In this document: piece by piece, positions 1-4,714 of the stretch | Layout: every line of letters starts with the position of its first letter | Position numbering within the stretch: position 1 is the stretch's first letter | Source: CAZEUZ01 sp964515805 | GTDB lineage: Bacteria; Pseudomonadota; Gammaproteobacteria; Pseudomonadales; Cellvibrionaceae | Length of the DNA: 9,449 bases | Assembly (NCBI GenBank): GCA_964515805.1 | Contig: CAZEUZ010000039.1 | Coordinates: 1 to 9,449, forward strand | Direction of reading: 5' to 3' | The notes under the pieces: model-generated | Seen by the model: only the letters and a program-made list of their open reading frames with translations | Told to the model about the DNA's origin: nothing | The model's database searches: none | Position numbers and translations under genes: made by a program

Positions 1-160
1 AAAAATGACGCGTCAATTTTATTCTTAGGGTGAAAATTGCCGTGTATTTAGTCAAAAAAGATAGCAATTACTATGAAGCAACGAGAACCAGCCAATAAAT
101 TGAAACAGACAAGAGGATTCCTAGCTAATCAGGAGTATAAGCATGTTGACAGAGATAGGT

Positions 161-177
161 CACGGGAAATGCCCGTG
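161..177 (-). terminator. Hairpin just after the hypE stop, possible weak terminator
   Basis: CACGGG and CCCGTG form a perfect 6-bp stem around a 5-nt loop, starting 5 nt beyond the hypE stop on the minus strand. The position fits a transcript end, but no U-rich run follows, so a true intrinsic terminator is doubtful. The rest of 1-182 shows only short ORFs without convincing ribosome binding sites. Confidence 0.3.
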
Positions 178-182
178 CTGAT

Positions 183-392
183 CTAACAGATACGTGGCAA
201 TAGCTCGCCTGAGATCATGGGCAAACTCCTTTTTCCACCCCAGGGCAAAGTAGACCAAACCTGTCCGGCCATATCGTCAACAACATTCCCAATGATGGCG
301 GCATCGGGGTAGTGTTCTCTAAGATATGATAATGCCGATTTTTCTTCGGCACAGTCGACAATGGTAATAAACCGGCCTTCACAGGCAACATA
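183..392 (-). pseudogene. hypE: hypE 3' remnant (hydrogenase maturation protein HypE, C-terminal 69 codons)
   Basis: Reading the minus strand from 392 to the TAG at 185-183 gives 69 residues beginning YVACEGRF and containing AAIIGNVV. They end in GELLPRIC. This matches the extreme C-terminus of HypE, which normally has about 330-340 residues. In the family the final Cys of PRIC carries the carbamoyl group that is dehydrated to a thiocyanate, the source of the cyanide ligands of [NiFe] hydrogenase. The ATP-binding N-terminal three quarters are absent. The reading frame stops at the TA target of the IS630 element, and the sequence on its far side (from 1282) is not HypE and has stops in frame. 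The gene was therefore probably already broken or rearranged before or during the insertion. No other hyp or hydrogenase gene is visible. The identification rests on motif recognition and not on a database search. Confidence 0.8.
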
Positions 393-403
393 TAGCTAAA
401 TAA

Positions 404-871
404 CTATAATTTGACATAATCAAGGTGCTCAGCAAACAGCTGATCAATATTGTTGCAGCGAAGCTTTCTTCTGATGGCTTTTGCTTGCGCCCATTTGTGT
501 TCTATGGGGTTGAGATCAGGACTATAAGGTGGCAAGTACTCCAAAATAACACCCGCTTCTTCAATGGCCTTTTTCATATCTTCACGCTTATGGAACGTCG
601 CGTTATCCATCACAATCACCGCATTCAGCGGTACCTTGGGTAAGAGTTCCTGTGTTAGCCACGCATAAAAAATATCTGAATCAATGTTTGTATTGAATAA
701 GCCAACAGATAAGAACAAAAAGCCAACAATAGCCCCAATGGCATTCACGCGGCCTTTCGCATGCCAATCGTGTTTGCCATAGCACCGTTGGCCTCGATGG
801 GCATAACCATGTGTCCGTGGCATATCTTTCGCAAAACCGCTCTCATCCAAATAGATAAGCGTTTTGCCCAT
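404..871 (-). CDS. IS630-family transposase, catalytic (DDE) part, second frame
   Basis: This 155-residue reading starts at an internal ATG and holds the whole DDE_3-type catalytic core of an IS630 transposase, which binds the metal ions used for DNA cleavage and strand transfer. The catalytic residues are Asp9 in YLDESGF, Asp89 in VMDNATFH and Glu124 in NPIEHKW. The 34 residues between the second and third give the DD34E spacing of the IS630/Tc1 group. The same frame stays open upstream to about 955, past the end of the helix-turn-helix ORF, so it is probably not translated alone. Joining the frames at the A8 run (943-950) would give about 279 residues, which is short for the family. Confidence 0.88.
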   Translation of the reverse strand: MGKTLIYLDESGFAKDMPRTHGYAHRGQRCYGKHDWHAKGRVNAIGAIVGFLFLSVGLFNTNIDSDIFYAWLTQELLPKVPLNAVIVMDNATFHKREDMKKAIEEAGVILEYLPPYSPDLNPIEHKWAQAKAIRRKLRCNNIDQLFAEHLDYVKL

Positions 872-917
872 CCGCTCATAAGAGCGTATTTTGTGCTGAA
901 ATTTTACACGAGCTACT

Positions 918-1244
918 TCATTGGCTTTCGGATGTTGCAGCGTTTTTTTTATAACTCACATTGAGCCGCTGCAATGCTTTAGTAATAGCTGGTTGAGTAA
1001 CATGAAAGCGAAGCGCTCTTTCCCATTGATAGTCATCAGGCGATTCCTTAACCTCCTTGGCAAGTGCTTCCATATCAATCTTTGTTGCTGGTTTATTACG
1101 GTGGCTACAGGGTGCCATTTTCTGTTGCCAACGAAAGAGGGTTCTTATCGGTATATCGAACCGATCACTGGTTTGCTGATAAGTCAGTTGAAACTTCTCT
1201 TTCGTAGCAAACACTTTTTCACGAAATTTCAATGGATATGTCAT
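918..1244 (-). CDS. IS630-family transposase, N-terminal helix-turn-helix part, first frame
   Basis: This 108-residue ORF begins at an ATG about 10 bp inside the terminal repeat. Residues 1-45 (LKFREKV, then TSDRFDIPIRTLFRWQQKM) form the helix-turn-helix region that in IS630 transposases binds the terminal inverted repeats. The ORF ends in a short unrelated tail after Tyr98-Lys-Lys, where an A8 run (943-950) is read. The catalytic frame is +1 relative to this one, so fusion needs a +1 (or -2) change at the A8 run. A translational or transcriptional slip is possible. A simple one-base insertion that inactivated the gene is equally possible. Confidence 0.82.
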   Translation of the reverse strand: MTYPLKFREKVFATKEKFQLTYQQTSDRFDIPIRTLFRWQQKMAPCSHRNKPATKIDMEALAKEVKESPDDYQWERALRFHVTQPAITKALQRLNVSYKKNAATSESQ

Positions 1245-1282
1245 AAACTCTATTATGACATATTATGGTTATTTAGCTATAA

Positions 1283-1394
1283 AGGAAACTCTGATTAATT
1301 CCCATTCATCATGCTGGAACTAATCTAGAATCCATATAAATCAATGAGTTATGGATTCCTGCTTGCGCAGGAATGACATTTTTCAGAGATTCCT
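1283..1394. repeat. 112-bp MITE-like element with imperfect terminal inverted repeats
   Basis: The ends AGGAAACTCTGA (1283-1294) and TCAGAGATTCCT (1383-1394) are inverted repeats matching at 11 of 12 positions. Inside, 1355-1374 forms a perfect 8-bp stem with a 4-nt loop (ATTCCTGC-TTGC-GCAGGAAT). GAATCCAT near 1329 is also inverted at ATGGATTC (1351-1358). There is no ORF. The size and the nested hairpins suggest a miniature inverted-repeat element or a REP-like unit. A clear target duplication is not seen, because the left end abuts the IS630 copy. Confidence 0.5.
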
Positions 1395-1427
1395 AAATTA
1401 AACAAGTCAGCAAACTAAAAATGGCCC

Positions 1428-1464
1428 TTGCTACCCACCACCTGATGGTATACTTTCTATACCA
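1428..1464 (+). promoter_or_regulatory. brnT promoter and palindromic operator overlapping the start codon
   Basis: TGGTATA (1446-1452) and TATACCA (1458-1464) are perfect 7-bp inverted repeats around CTTTC. The left arm contains an extended -10 (TG-G-TATACT, hexamer 1449-1454), and the right arm ends on the A of the brnT ATG. A weak -35, TTGCTA, lies at 1428-1433 with a short 15-bp spacer. Transcription would start about 1461, so the mRNA would be leaderless or nearly so. There is no Shine-Dalgarno sequence. The palindrome is the natural binding site for the BrnT-BrnA complex, which represses its own operon in the known systems. Confidence 0.62.
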
Positions 1465-1727
1465 TGTATTCTTTTGAATTTGACCCTCAAAAAAGCCTAG
1501 CTAATCTTGAAAAACATGGTATTGATTTCGAAGCAGCTAAAACCATATGGCAAGATGCTAATTTTGCTGAAATTCCAGCAAAATCTGAGCACGAAACGCG
1601 CTTTGTAGTCATTGGGTTGATCGCCGGCAAACATTGGTCAGCCGTAGTGACTTATCGGGGAGAAAAGATTCGAATTATTTCAGTGCGCAGGTCGCGCAAA
1701 ACCGAGGTGGCAATCTATGAAAGCTAA
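1464..1727 (+). CDS. brnT: BrnT-family toxin of a type II toxin-antitoxin pair
   Basis: The product has 87 residues and is a BrnT-family ribonuclease toxin with a RelE-like fold, which cuts RNA and stops growth when not bound by its antitoxin. Family features are the start FEFDPQKSLANLEKHGIDFE and the tract EIPAKSEHETRFVVIGLIAGKHW. The C-terminal block IRIISVRRSRKTEVAIYES has the basic and acidic residues typical of BrnT. Length and gene order (toxin first) match the family. The start is the only ATG that keeps the conserved N-terminus, and it lies at the end of the operator palindrome with no ribosome binding site. The gene overlaps brnA by 11 bp. It sits in a zone of transposon and gene debris, which suggests horizontal acquisition. 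Confidence 0.88.
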   Translation: MYSFEFDPQKSLANLEKHGIDFEAAKTIWQDANFAEIPAKSEHETRFVVIGLIAGKHWSAVVTYRGEKIRIISVRRSRKTEVAIYES

Positions 1728-1947
1728 AGATTTTGACAAGAAATTTGATGACAATGAATCTGATATTGTCAATGAATTGGATTTATCAAAAATCAAACGC
1801 CCTAATCAGACTCAAAAAAGAGTGAACGTTGACTTTCCAACATGGATGATTGATTCATTGGATAAAGAAGCGAATCGTTTAGGTGTGACACGTCAATCTA
1901 TCATCAAAGTTTGGTTAGCGGAACGTTTGGAACATTCAATGTTTTAA
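1717..1947 (+). CDS. brnA: BrnA/CopG-type antitoxin partner of BrnT
   Basis: The product has 76 residues. The N-terminal 30 are acidic and probably disordered (KKFDDNESDIVNELDLSKIK). From residue about 35 the sequence KRVNVDFPTWMIDSLDKEAN followed by RLGVTRQSIIKVWLAERLE is a ribbon-helix-helix domain. The strand (KRVNVDF) contacts DNA and the two helices dimerise. In the family BrnA wraps the toxin to neutralise it and represses the operon. The start overlaps the toxin end by 11 bp and has its own ribosome binding site, GAGGTGG at 1704-1710, 6 nt upstream. The antitoxin may thus be translated more efficiently than the toxin, which lacks one. The family could equally be named CopG antitoxin. 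Confidence 0.87.
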   Translation: MKAKDFDKKFDDNESDIVNELDLSKIKRPNQTQKRVNVDFPTWMIDSLDKEANRLGVTRQSIIKVWLAERLEHSMF

Positions 1948-2013
1948 GACGGACGCCGATATAAGTACCATTTACTCCAATAGCAGCCTCCCAAAACTGG
2001 TTGTTTTCTCTAC

Positions 2014-2046
2014 AAAAGCCACTGTGTTTTGCAAAGGGGCTTTTTT
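2014..2046 (+). terminator. Rho-independent terminator after brnTA
   Basis: AAAAGCC (2014-2020) pairs with GGCTTTT (2038-2044) around a 17-nt loop, and a run of six T (2041-2046) closes the structure. It lies 67 bp past the brnA stop and ends the toxin-antitoxin transcript. The loop is long, so termination may be partial. Confidence 0.65.
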
Positions 2047-2168
2047 GTTTGCCCAGGTTTCTATGCTAACATCGCCGCTATATGGAAAACCTTACGTTTG
2101 GGGTTAACTTGGTACAACGTCAAAATCTGACAGGTTGAAAGCCGAAATAAATAGCGTTTCATGAAAAG

Positions 2169-2348
2169 ATGTTTTTTACTTCACTGGCATTAACACTTGC
2201 AATAATTGGCTGGACAGTAGAAAAGTCTGATGTCGCCGGTGACTTAATGTTAATTGGCGCAGTCATGTGTTCTAGTCTTACCTCAGCCTTTGGCATATGG
2301 AACTATCGTCAAATCCGCACACTCTTGGAGAAACTTGAAGATGCTTAG
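2169..2348 (+). CDS. Unrecognised 59-aa small membrane protein
   Basis: The ORF begins MFFTSLALTLAIIGWTVEK and ends RTLLEKLEDA. Two hydrophobic stretches, at about residues 2-16 and 26-43, are separated by a charged turn (VEKSDVAGD), which predicts a two-helix inner-membrane hairpin with a charged C-terminal tail. I do not recognise the family. The ATG at 2169 is the only start in this frame after an in-frame TAA. The ribosome binding site is poor (GAAAAG directly against the ATG). Its stop overlaps the start of the next small gene in ATGCTTAG (2341-2348), a coupling arrangement seen in real operons. That overlap and the protein-like composition are the main support. Confidence 0.5.
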   Translation: MFFTSLALTLAIIGWTVEKSDVAGDLMLIGAVMCSSLTSAFGIWNYRQIRTLLEKLEDA

Positions 2349-2451
2349 TCAAATTATCCCTATTTTAATGGTCTTCGGTTTTGCCGCCTATATGGGCTAC
2401 TTAGCTTATGATGCCTATAAATCCTATCGGGAGCAGCAGAAAAAGCATTAA
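2341..2451 (+). CDS. Unrecognised 36-aa single-pass membrane protein
   Basis: The product has 36 residues starting MLSQIIPILMVFGFAAY. One hydrophobic segment (about residues 4-22) is followed by a polar, basic tail (AYKSYREQQKKH), the layout of a single-pass inner-membrane protein with its basic end in the cytoplasm. The frame also opens upstream to an ATG at 2254. That longer reading overlaps most of the preceding gene and adds a non-conserved-looking segment, so I chose the ATG at 2341, which overlaps the upstream stop. No function can be assigned. Comparable tiny proteins often modulate larger membrane complexes, but no partner is visible here. Confidence 0.5.
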   Translation: MLSQIIPILMVFGFAAYMGYLAYDAYKSYREQQKKH

Positions 2452-2499
2452 GCCATACAAATCCTGTCGAATACACTTCCCAAATATTTACAAAAATAA

Positions 2500-2576
2500 T
2501 GGGGTGACTGACGGGGCTCGAACCCGCGACGACCGGAATCACAATCCGGGGCTCTACCAACTGAGCTACAGTCACC
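2500..2576 (-). tRNA. tRNA-His (anticodon GTG)
   Basis: Read on the minus strand, the acceptor GTGACTG pairs with CAGTCAC. A D-arm (GCTCAGTTGGTAGAGC), an anticodon arm CCGGA-TTGTGAT-TCCGG with anticodon GTG, and a T-arm with GGTTCGAGCC follow. Two identity features of tRNA-His are present. One is the extra G-1 (complement of 2576) facing discriminator C73 (complement of 2503). The other is an encoded CCA (2502-2500). It stands alone, divergent from the antiporter gene. Confidence 0.97.
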
Positions 2577-2613
2577 ACGACGTTAGGTTTATGCTATTTT
2601 GTGAAAGCAGCGC

Positions 2614-2642
2614 ATTATACATAGTTTTAGAAGTGACATGAA
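2614..2642 (-). promoter_or_regulatory. Promoter of tRNA-His with a GC-rich discriminator
   Basis: On the minus strand a consensus -10 (TATAAT, 2619-2614) is followed directly by GCGCTGC, the GC-rich discriminator typical of stable-RNA promoters under stringent control. The -35 at 17-bp spacing is only TTCATG (2642-2637), overlapping the antiporter start codon. The -10 is convincing and the -35 is weak. Confidence 0.55.
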
Positions 2643-3894
2643 TACTCTAGTCCCTGGTATCACAGCCTTTTGTTTTTTGTTGTTGGCTTTTGCTGGCATC
2701 AAGCGATTCAGCCAATATTCACCCTTGCCTGCGGAAGCGTGGATTCTAATCATTGGTATAGGCTACGGCTTACTACTAAAAAATACTGATACCGGATGGC
2801 TGCCAGAAATCGTATTTGATCCACAAGTCGTGTTGTTTTTATTTCTGCCGCTCTTAATCTTTGCCAGTGGTCGTCTAATTAATCTAAAAACGTTTAAGTC
2901 TGAAGCGCTGTCAATCGGATTTTTTGCAACAGTCGGTGTATTAGTTACTTGCGTTGTCATCGGCATCCCAATTGCATGGATATTGGATATTCCATTACTT
3001 CACGGATTATTGATTGGCGCAGCGGCAAGCGCTACTGATCCGACAGCTATCGCGACTCTTTTTAATGTGTTTAATATCCCACAACGCTTAAGTTTGATTC
3101 TTGAGGGCGAATCACTGTTTAACGACAGTACTACAGTGGTGTTATTTGCACTAATTATGGGCTTACTGTTTACCGATTCTATGTTCGATTTAACGCACTC
3201 TGTGCTCCATTTTATCTGGATTATTTTTGCTGCCATGTTGCTGGGAGCATTACTGGGTTGGTTGGGGGCTAAATTATTGACACTGTTGGGTCAAGATCAG
3301 ATGTACTTCAATATTAGTCTGGGTCTAGCTCTCGCTTACAGTGGTTTTTTAATTAGTGAAAAGGTGTTAAATGCTTCGGGTGTGATCACTGTGTTAATGG
3401 CGGCAATTGTCTTTACTCGCAGCTGGGATATAAACTATCGAAGCAGCGATACCTTGAAATCAGGTGATAACAATAACAGCTCATCAGAAGTAATTAAGTC
3501 TTTTTGGGAGTACATCACCGATATTATTAACGGCTTGATTTTCTTTGCTCTAGGTACAGCGACAGGAAATCATAATTTTGAAGACACGCCATCTTTTGCA
3601 GTTATTGTTTCAATAGCAGCACTCATTACCGCACGTTTTGTCCTTATTTATGCTGGTGGCAGTCTATTACATCTAGTAAAAAAGCCCTTGTCTATAGCAT
3701 GGAAACATGTTTTGTTCTTGGGTGGCTTGAAAGGTAGTATTTCAGCTGCATTGGTACTATTGATTCCTCATGATTATGCTTATCGCAGTTACTTTCTTTG
3801 CTTGGCATTTGCCATGATAGCATTTAGCTTAATTGTACAGCCGGTACTAGTTAAGCTGTACTTAAAGCGCGCTAACTTGAGTAATAACCATTAA
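2638..3894 (+). CDS. Cation:proton antiporter, CPA1 (NhaP-like) family
   Basis: This is an inner-membrane Na+(K+)/H+ exchanger of the CPA1 superfamily, with 418 residues and about 12 hydrophobic segments. Diagnostic motifs are ATDPTA at residues 132-137 (the unwound helix region) and EGESLFND at 156-163, with Asp163 as the probable ion-binding acid. GGLKGSISAALVL near residue 360 corresponds to the conserved GGLRG motif. The protein ends soon after the last helix, without the long cytosolic C-terminal domain found in some relatives. The role is pH and sodium homeostasis. AGAAG at 2629-2633 is a modest ribosome binding site 4 nt before the ATG. The gene diverges from tRNA-His and converges on the 99-aa gene. 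Which cation it prefers cannot be read from the sequence. Confidence 0.85.
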   Translation: MNTLVPGITAFCFLLLAFAGIKRFSQYSPLPAEAWILIIGIGYGLLLKNTDTGWLPEIVFDPQVVLFLFLPLLIFASGRLINLKTFKSEALSIGFFATVGVLVTCVVIGIPIAWILDIPLLHGLLIGAAASATDPTAIATLFNVFNIPQRLSLILEGESLFNDSTTVVLFALIMGLLFTDSMFDLTHSVLHFIWIIFAAMLLGALLGWLGAKLLTLLGQDQMYFNISLGLALAYSGFLISEKVLNASGVITVLMAAIVFTRSWDINYRSSDTLKSGDNNNSSSEVIKSFWEYITDIINGLIFFALGTATGNHNFEDTPSFAVIVSIAALITARFVLIYAGGSLLHLVKKPLSIAWKHVLFLGGLKGSISAALVLLIPHDYAYRSYFLCLAFAMIAFSLIVQPVLVKLYLKRANLSNNH

Positions 3895-3907
3895 TTGACA
3901 GTCAATT
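3893..3907. repeat. 15-bp palindrome between two convergent genes
   Basis: AATTGAC-A-GTCAATT is perfectly symmetric around A3900. It begins inside the antiporter stop codon and lies 13 bp before the stop of the opposing 99-aa gene. A bidirectional transcription end is possible, but the stem is AT-rich, so a weak terminator or chance are both open. Confidence 0.3.
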
Positions 3908-3919
3908 TAATGACAAGCT

Positions 3920-4219
3920 CTATGATTTAATCGGCATCAATTTAGCAGCCGTCGCAAATTTATTGAGTTCTTTGCGAATATCGTTTAGCTCTACTTTAAG
4001 CAGCTGAGCTCGATATTTCATCCAATCGGTGAAAAGTATAGCGCCATTGGCGGTGTTCATTTCAATGGGTTCACTCTTAATAGCTAAACAGCTAAAGCTG
4101 TCACAGAGAAAGGCGAAGTAATCGTGAAATTCTGAAAATTCGTCATAGAAATCCAGTAATTTTTCAGCTATCGTTCCTATTTCTGCTACTTTTTGATAAT
4201 TGTTGCCGTTGTCATTCAT
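3920..4219 (-). CDS. Unrecognised 99-aa hypothetical protein
   Basis: I do not recognise this family. The product is soluble and largely helical. Residues 8-40 (QKVAEIGTIAEKLLDFYDEF and on) and 68-95 (YRAQLLKVELNDIRKELNKF) look like amphipathic helices joined by an aromatic-rich centre (DYFAFLCDSFSCLA). There is no signal peptide or membrane segment. The start has a very strong ribosome binding site, GGGAGGGGAG just upstream on the minus strand, which supports real expression. The gene is divergent from the XRE-fpr operon and shares its 226-bp control region, so it may respond to the same regulator. Confidence 0.65.
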   Translation of the reverse strand: MNDNGNNYQKVAEIGTIAEKLLDFYDEFSEFHDYFAFLCDSFSCLAIKSEPIEMNTANGAILFTDWMKYRAQLLKVELNDIRKELNKFATAAKLMPIKS

Positions 4220-4254
4220 GGTGACTCCCCTCCCGTAAGCTGTAATTGATTAAA

Positions 4255-4280
4255 AGAACATATTTGAACATCGGAGAACA
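4255..4280. repeat. Three GAACA repeats at exact 10-bp spacing
   Basis: GAACA occurs at 4256-4260, 4266-4270 and 4276-4280, each preceded by A or T, in exact one-helical-turn register. They lie 37-61 bp upstream of the 99-aa gene. Such phasing fits cooperative protein binding on one DNA face. The bound protein is unknown. Confidence 0.45.
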
Positions 4281-4296
4281 AAACGTCTTATCAAGC

Positions 4297-4319
4297 ATTG
4301 TACCCAATACAGGTACAAT
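4297..4319. promoter_or_regulatory. Inverted repeat ATTGTACC-N7-GGTACAAT, putative operator
   Basis: Perfect 8-bp arms at 4297-4304 and 4312-4319 surround a 7-bp spacer. The same half-site GGTACAAT recurs alone at 4414-4421, over the -35 of the XRE gene. A dyad plus a promoter-overlapping half-site is the usual layout for an autoregulating dimeric repressor. The small XRE protein encoded alongside is the obvious candidate binder, by inference. Confidence 0.5.
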
Positions 4320-4376
4320 GCGCTATGACACTAAAGCAATTTTTATAACGGAGTGAACAATCTCTTGCAGCTTAAG

Positions 4377-4391
4377 AATCAATCATTGATT
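4377..4391. repeat. 15-bp palindrome AATCAAT-C-ATTGATT
   Basis: Perfect 7-bp arms lie around C4384, 20 bp upstream of the putative -35 of the XRE gene. This could be a second regulatory site, for an activator by position. It does not fit the Fnr arrangement, since the half-sites face the wrong way. Confidence 0.35.
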
Positions 4392-4410
4392 AAAAAACAC
4401 AGTTCCTCAT

Positions 4411-4446
4411 TTGGGTACAATTATCCCCGTTTCTAGAATGGGGACA
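4411..4446 (+). promoter_or_regulatory. Promoter of the XRE-fpr operon, probably leaderless
   Basis: TTGGGT (4411-4416) and TAGAAT (4434-4439) are separated by exactly 17 bp. The predicted start of transcription falls on or next to the ATG at 4446, so the mRNA would be leaderless. GGGGA directly before the ATG is too close to serve as a ribosome binding site. The GGTACAAT half-site covers the -35. TCCCC (4424-4428) and GGGGA (4440-4444) bracket the -10 with palindromic TTCTAGAA inside, so a bound repressor would block the promoter. Confidence 0.5.
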
Positions 4447-4697
4447 TGAACAAAACCATTCACAGTGATGACTATCGGGTACTGGTTACATGGCTAAAGT
4501 CTTCTCGCCATCAAAGGGGTTTAAGTATGCGTGAGCTGGCGGAAAAATTAGATGTGCCTCACTCCTGGATCGGTAAGGTCGAACAGATGGAACGTCGACT
4601 GGATATCATCGAATACATCCGTTTGTGTCAGTGTATAGGCATTGATCCTGTGGATGGCTTAACCTTAGTTCAAACGGCAATGTTACAGCCAAAATAG
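4446..4697 (+). CDS. Small XRE/Cro-type helix-turn-helix regulator
   Basis: The 83-residue protein is essentially one XRE DNA-binding domain (residues about 11-72) with no extra sensory domain. The core GLSMRELAEKLDVPHSWIGKVE gives helices 2 and 3 with the recognition helix at VPHSWIGKVE. It is followed by ERRLDIIEYIRLCQCIGIDP, the conserved fourth and fifth helices. Proteins of this type are dimeric transcription regulators. It is separated from fpr by only 17 bp and shares its direction, so both are on one transcript. Palindromes upstream suggest autoregulation. The signal sensed, if any, is not evident. Two cysteines are not obviously placed as a metal or redox site. Confidence 0.85.
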   Translation: MNKTIHSDDYRVLVTWLKSSRHQRGLSMRELAEKLDVPHSWIGKVEQMERRLDIIEYIRLCQCIGIDPVDGLTLVQTAMLQPK

Positions 4698-4714
4698 GCT
4701 TACAGGAGAAATAC

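Larger units (their letters stand above)
393..1279 (-). mobile_element. IS630-family insertion sequence, 887 bp
   Basis: The terminal inverted repeats are 393-420 and 1252-1279. They begin TAGCTAAATAAC and match at 25 of 28 positions. A TA dinucleotide sits directly outside each end (391-392 and 1280-1281), which is the target duplication typical of IS630/Tc1 elements. Inside, on the minus strand, are an N-terminal helix-turn-helix ORF and a DDE catalytic ORF in a different frame. The element is somewhat shorter than usual for the family but both ends are intact. It separates the hypE remnant from the 112-bp inverted-repeat element. Confidence 0.92.

Noticed and set aside
73..186. 37-codon plus-strand ORF at the left edge
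   Set aside because: It has no good ribosome binding site, runs into the hypE end on the other strand and has a low-complexity charged composition without recognisable motif.
425..1298. Several plus-strand ORFs inside the IS630 element
   Set aside because: They are antisense shadows of the two transposase frames and show no protein-like motifs.
2254..2451. 65-codon reading that includes the 36-aa gene
   Set aside because: The first 29 codons overlap the 59-aa gene in another frame and look non-protein-like. The ATG at 2341 with the overlapping stop is a better start.
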